Below are positions 14,571 to 15,244 of a stretch of 15,244 nt of DNA, piece by piece (positions within the stretch are counted from its first letter, which is position 1; each line of letters begins with the position of its first letter). The notes under the pieces were generated by a model. That model searched no databases. It saw only the letters and a list, made by a program, of their open reading frames with translations, and was not told the DNA's origin. The translations under genes were made by a program, and so were the position numbers. The stretch is from Pseudomonadota bacterium (lineage in GTDB: Bacteria; Pseudomonadota; Alphaproteobacteria; Kiloniellales; J153), in assembly GCA_022572105.1 (NCBI GenBank), contig JACZWN010000068.1, forward strand, positions 1 through 15,244, given 5' to 3'.

Positions 14571-15244
14571 ATGTTAACTTACCGTAACCCACCGATTGAA
14601 GCACATTGCGCCCCCCGGGGAGCGCGTCACGCGCTCGTCGTTTCCCTGGCCCTGCTCGCGATGCCGTGCGCCGCGCCGCGCGCCTTGGCCACGCCGGGCG
14701 ACGTGTTTTACGTCGCGGCCGGCGGCGCCGAATTGCGCGCATCCCCGGAGGCCGCCGCGCCCGTGGTCCTGAGCCTCGATCCGGGGCGCAAGCTCATCGA
14801 GTTCGAGCGCCGCGGCGTGTGGCTCCGGGTCGGGATCTTCGGCGCGGTCGGCCGGGAGGCCTGGATTCACGGCTCGCGCGTCGCCCCGCGGTCCCCCGGC
14901 CAACGGGCTCCCTCGCTGCCCGCGCTGGCGCGCGGCCCCGGGGCGGCCGCGCCCACGGTGCCAGCCCCCCGGGGCGAAAGGAGCGGCGAAGGGGGAGGCG
15001 CCGCGCGGTTCCGGCTCCAGGTTTCGGGCACGCCGGCCATGAAGTTTGCCGGCGGGTGCAGCCTGGTCGGGGCCGACGGCCGGACGCGCCGCCGGACCTT
15101 CGCGGGACTGGTGCCCGGCCGCTTTGATTTCGCCGCTTCGGCGGTCCGCTGCCGGGTCCGCAAGCGCGATGCCCGCGGCCGGCTCCGGGTCGAGCTCACC
15201 CGGGACGGCGGCTTATACCAAAGGTCGTTGATATTGACCCGATT
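14571..15244 (+). CDS. Exported SH3-like domain protein (3' end outside window)
   Basis: The frame is open from ATG at 14571 to the window end (224 codons), and a TGA lies two codons upstream, so this is the earliest start. The N-terminus has a hydrophobic core (ALVVSLALLAMPCAAPRALA, about 21-40) consistent with a signal peptide. Residues about 45-105 resemble a bacterial SH3 domain (VFYVAAGGAELRASPEAAAP, then GRKLIEFERRGVWLRVGIF and AWIHGSRVAP). Such domains bind cell wall peptides or act as scaffolds. A Pro/Gly-rich linker (106-143) leads to a second beta-rich part (FRLQVSGTPAMKFAGGCSL, about 147-212) with two Cys residues; I do not recognise it. GC third positions support this frame over the overlapping ones. 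The last visible codons run through a dispersed repeat (15213-15236), so the true stop may lie just beyond. Confidence 0.75.
   Translation, partial: MLTYRNPPIEAHCAPRGARHALVVSLALLAMPCAAPRALATPGDVFYVAAGGAELRASPEAAAPVVLSLDPGRKLIEFERRGVWLRVGIFGAVGREAWIHGSRVAPRSPGQRAPSLPALARGPGAAAPTVPAPRGERSGEGGGAARFRLQVSGTPAMKFAGGCSLVGADGRTRRRTFAGLVPGRFDFAASAVRCRVRKRDARGRLRVELTRDGGLYQRSLILTR
15213..15236 (+). repeat. Dispersed intergenic-type repeat, copy C
   Basis: It matches ATACCAANNRTCNNTGATAT on the + strand, like 6536-6561 and the reverse of 3481-3505. Here it lies in the open frame of the SH3-like gene and would encode LYQRSLI. Confidence 0.6.

Noticed and set aside
14606..15127. A 173-codon + strand frame starting ATG at 14606
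   Set aside because: It is an Arg-rich shadow of the SH3-like protein frame starting at 14571.

Overview
The window is GC-rich, and the genes look chromosomal and alphaproteobacterial, most likely from a Rhodospirillales-like organism. That assignment rests on gene content and high GC at third codon positions, because no marker gene is present. The central content is a type I secretion locus for a large RTX adhesin, with its surface-retention control genes next to it.

Left edge (1-945, + strand): the C-terminal end of a large RTX-type secreted protein with a type I secretion target signal, followed by a strong intrinsic terminator. An AT-rich gap then leads to an unrecognised exported 178-residue protein (1393-1929, +).

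Leftward block (10596-1965, all on the - strand): a type I secretion ABC transporter with a degenerate peptidase-C39-like domain and a long disordered N-terminus; its HlyD-type membrane fusion protein; a LapG-type periplasmic cysteine protease; a membrane sensor with a Cache-like periplasmic region, PAS and a degenerate HD-GYP domain; a secreted trypsin-like protease with a possible peptidoglycan-binding tail; and a small unrecognised protein. The TolC-type outer membrane partner (11217-12599, +) is divergent from the ABC gene across a 620-bp regulatory region.

Right part: a small acidic protein without a signal peptide (12872-13270, +), a ribbon-helix-helix regulator with a PAS-like C-terminal half (14032-13334, -), a small protein of a family often misnamed 'tryptophan synthase beta-like' (14530-14186, -), and an exported SH3-like protein that runs off the window (14571 onward, +).

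Working model: ABC, HlyD and TolC export the RTX adhesin. The LapG-type protease would release it from the surface. The adjacent sensor would control LapG, as LapD does in pseudomonads. Here the cytoplasmic module is a degenerate HD-GYP instead of the LapD GGDEF-EAL pair, which would make this a variant Lap system. That link is inferred from gene adjacency and lost metal ligands. A three-copy dispersed repeat and several helically spaced or palindromic elements lie in the gaps.
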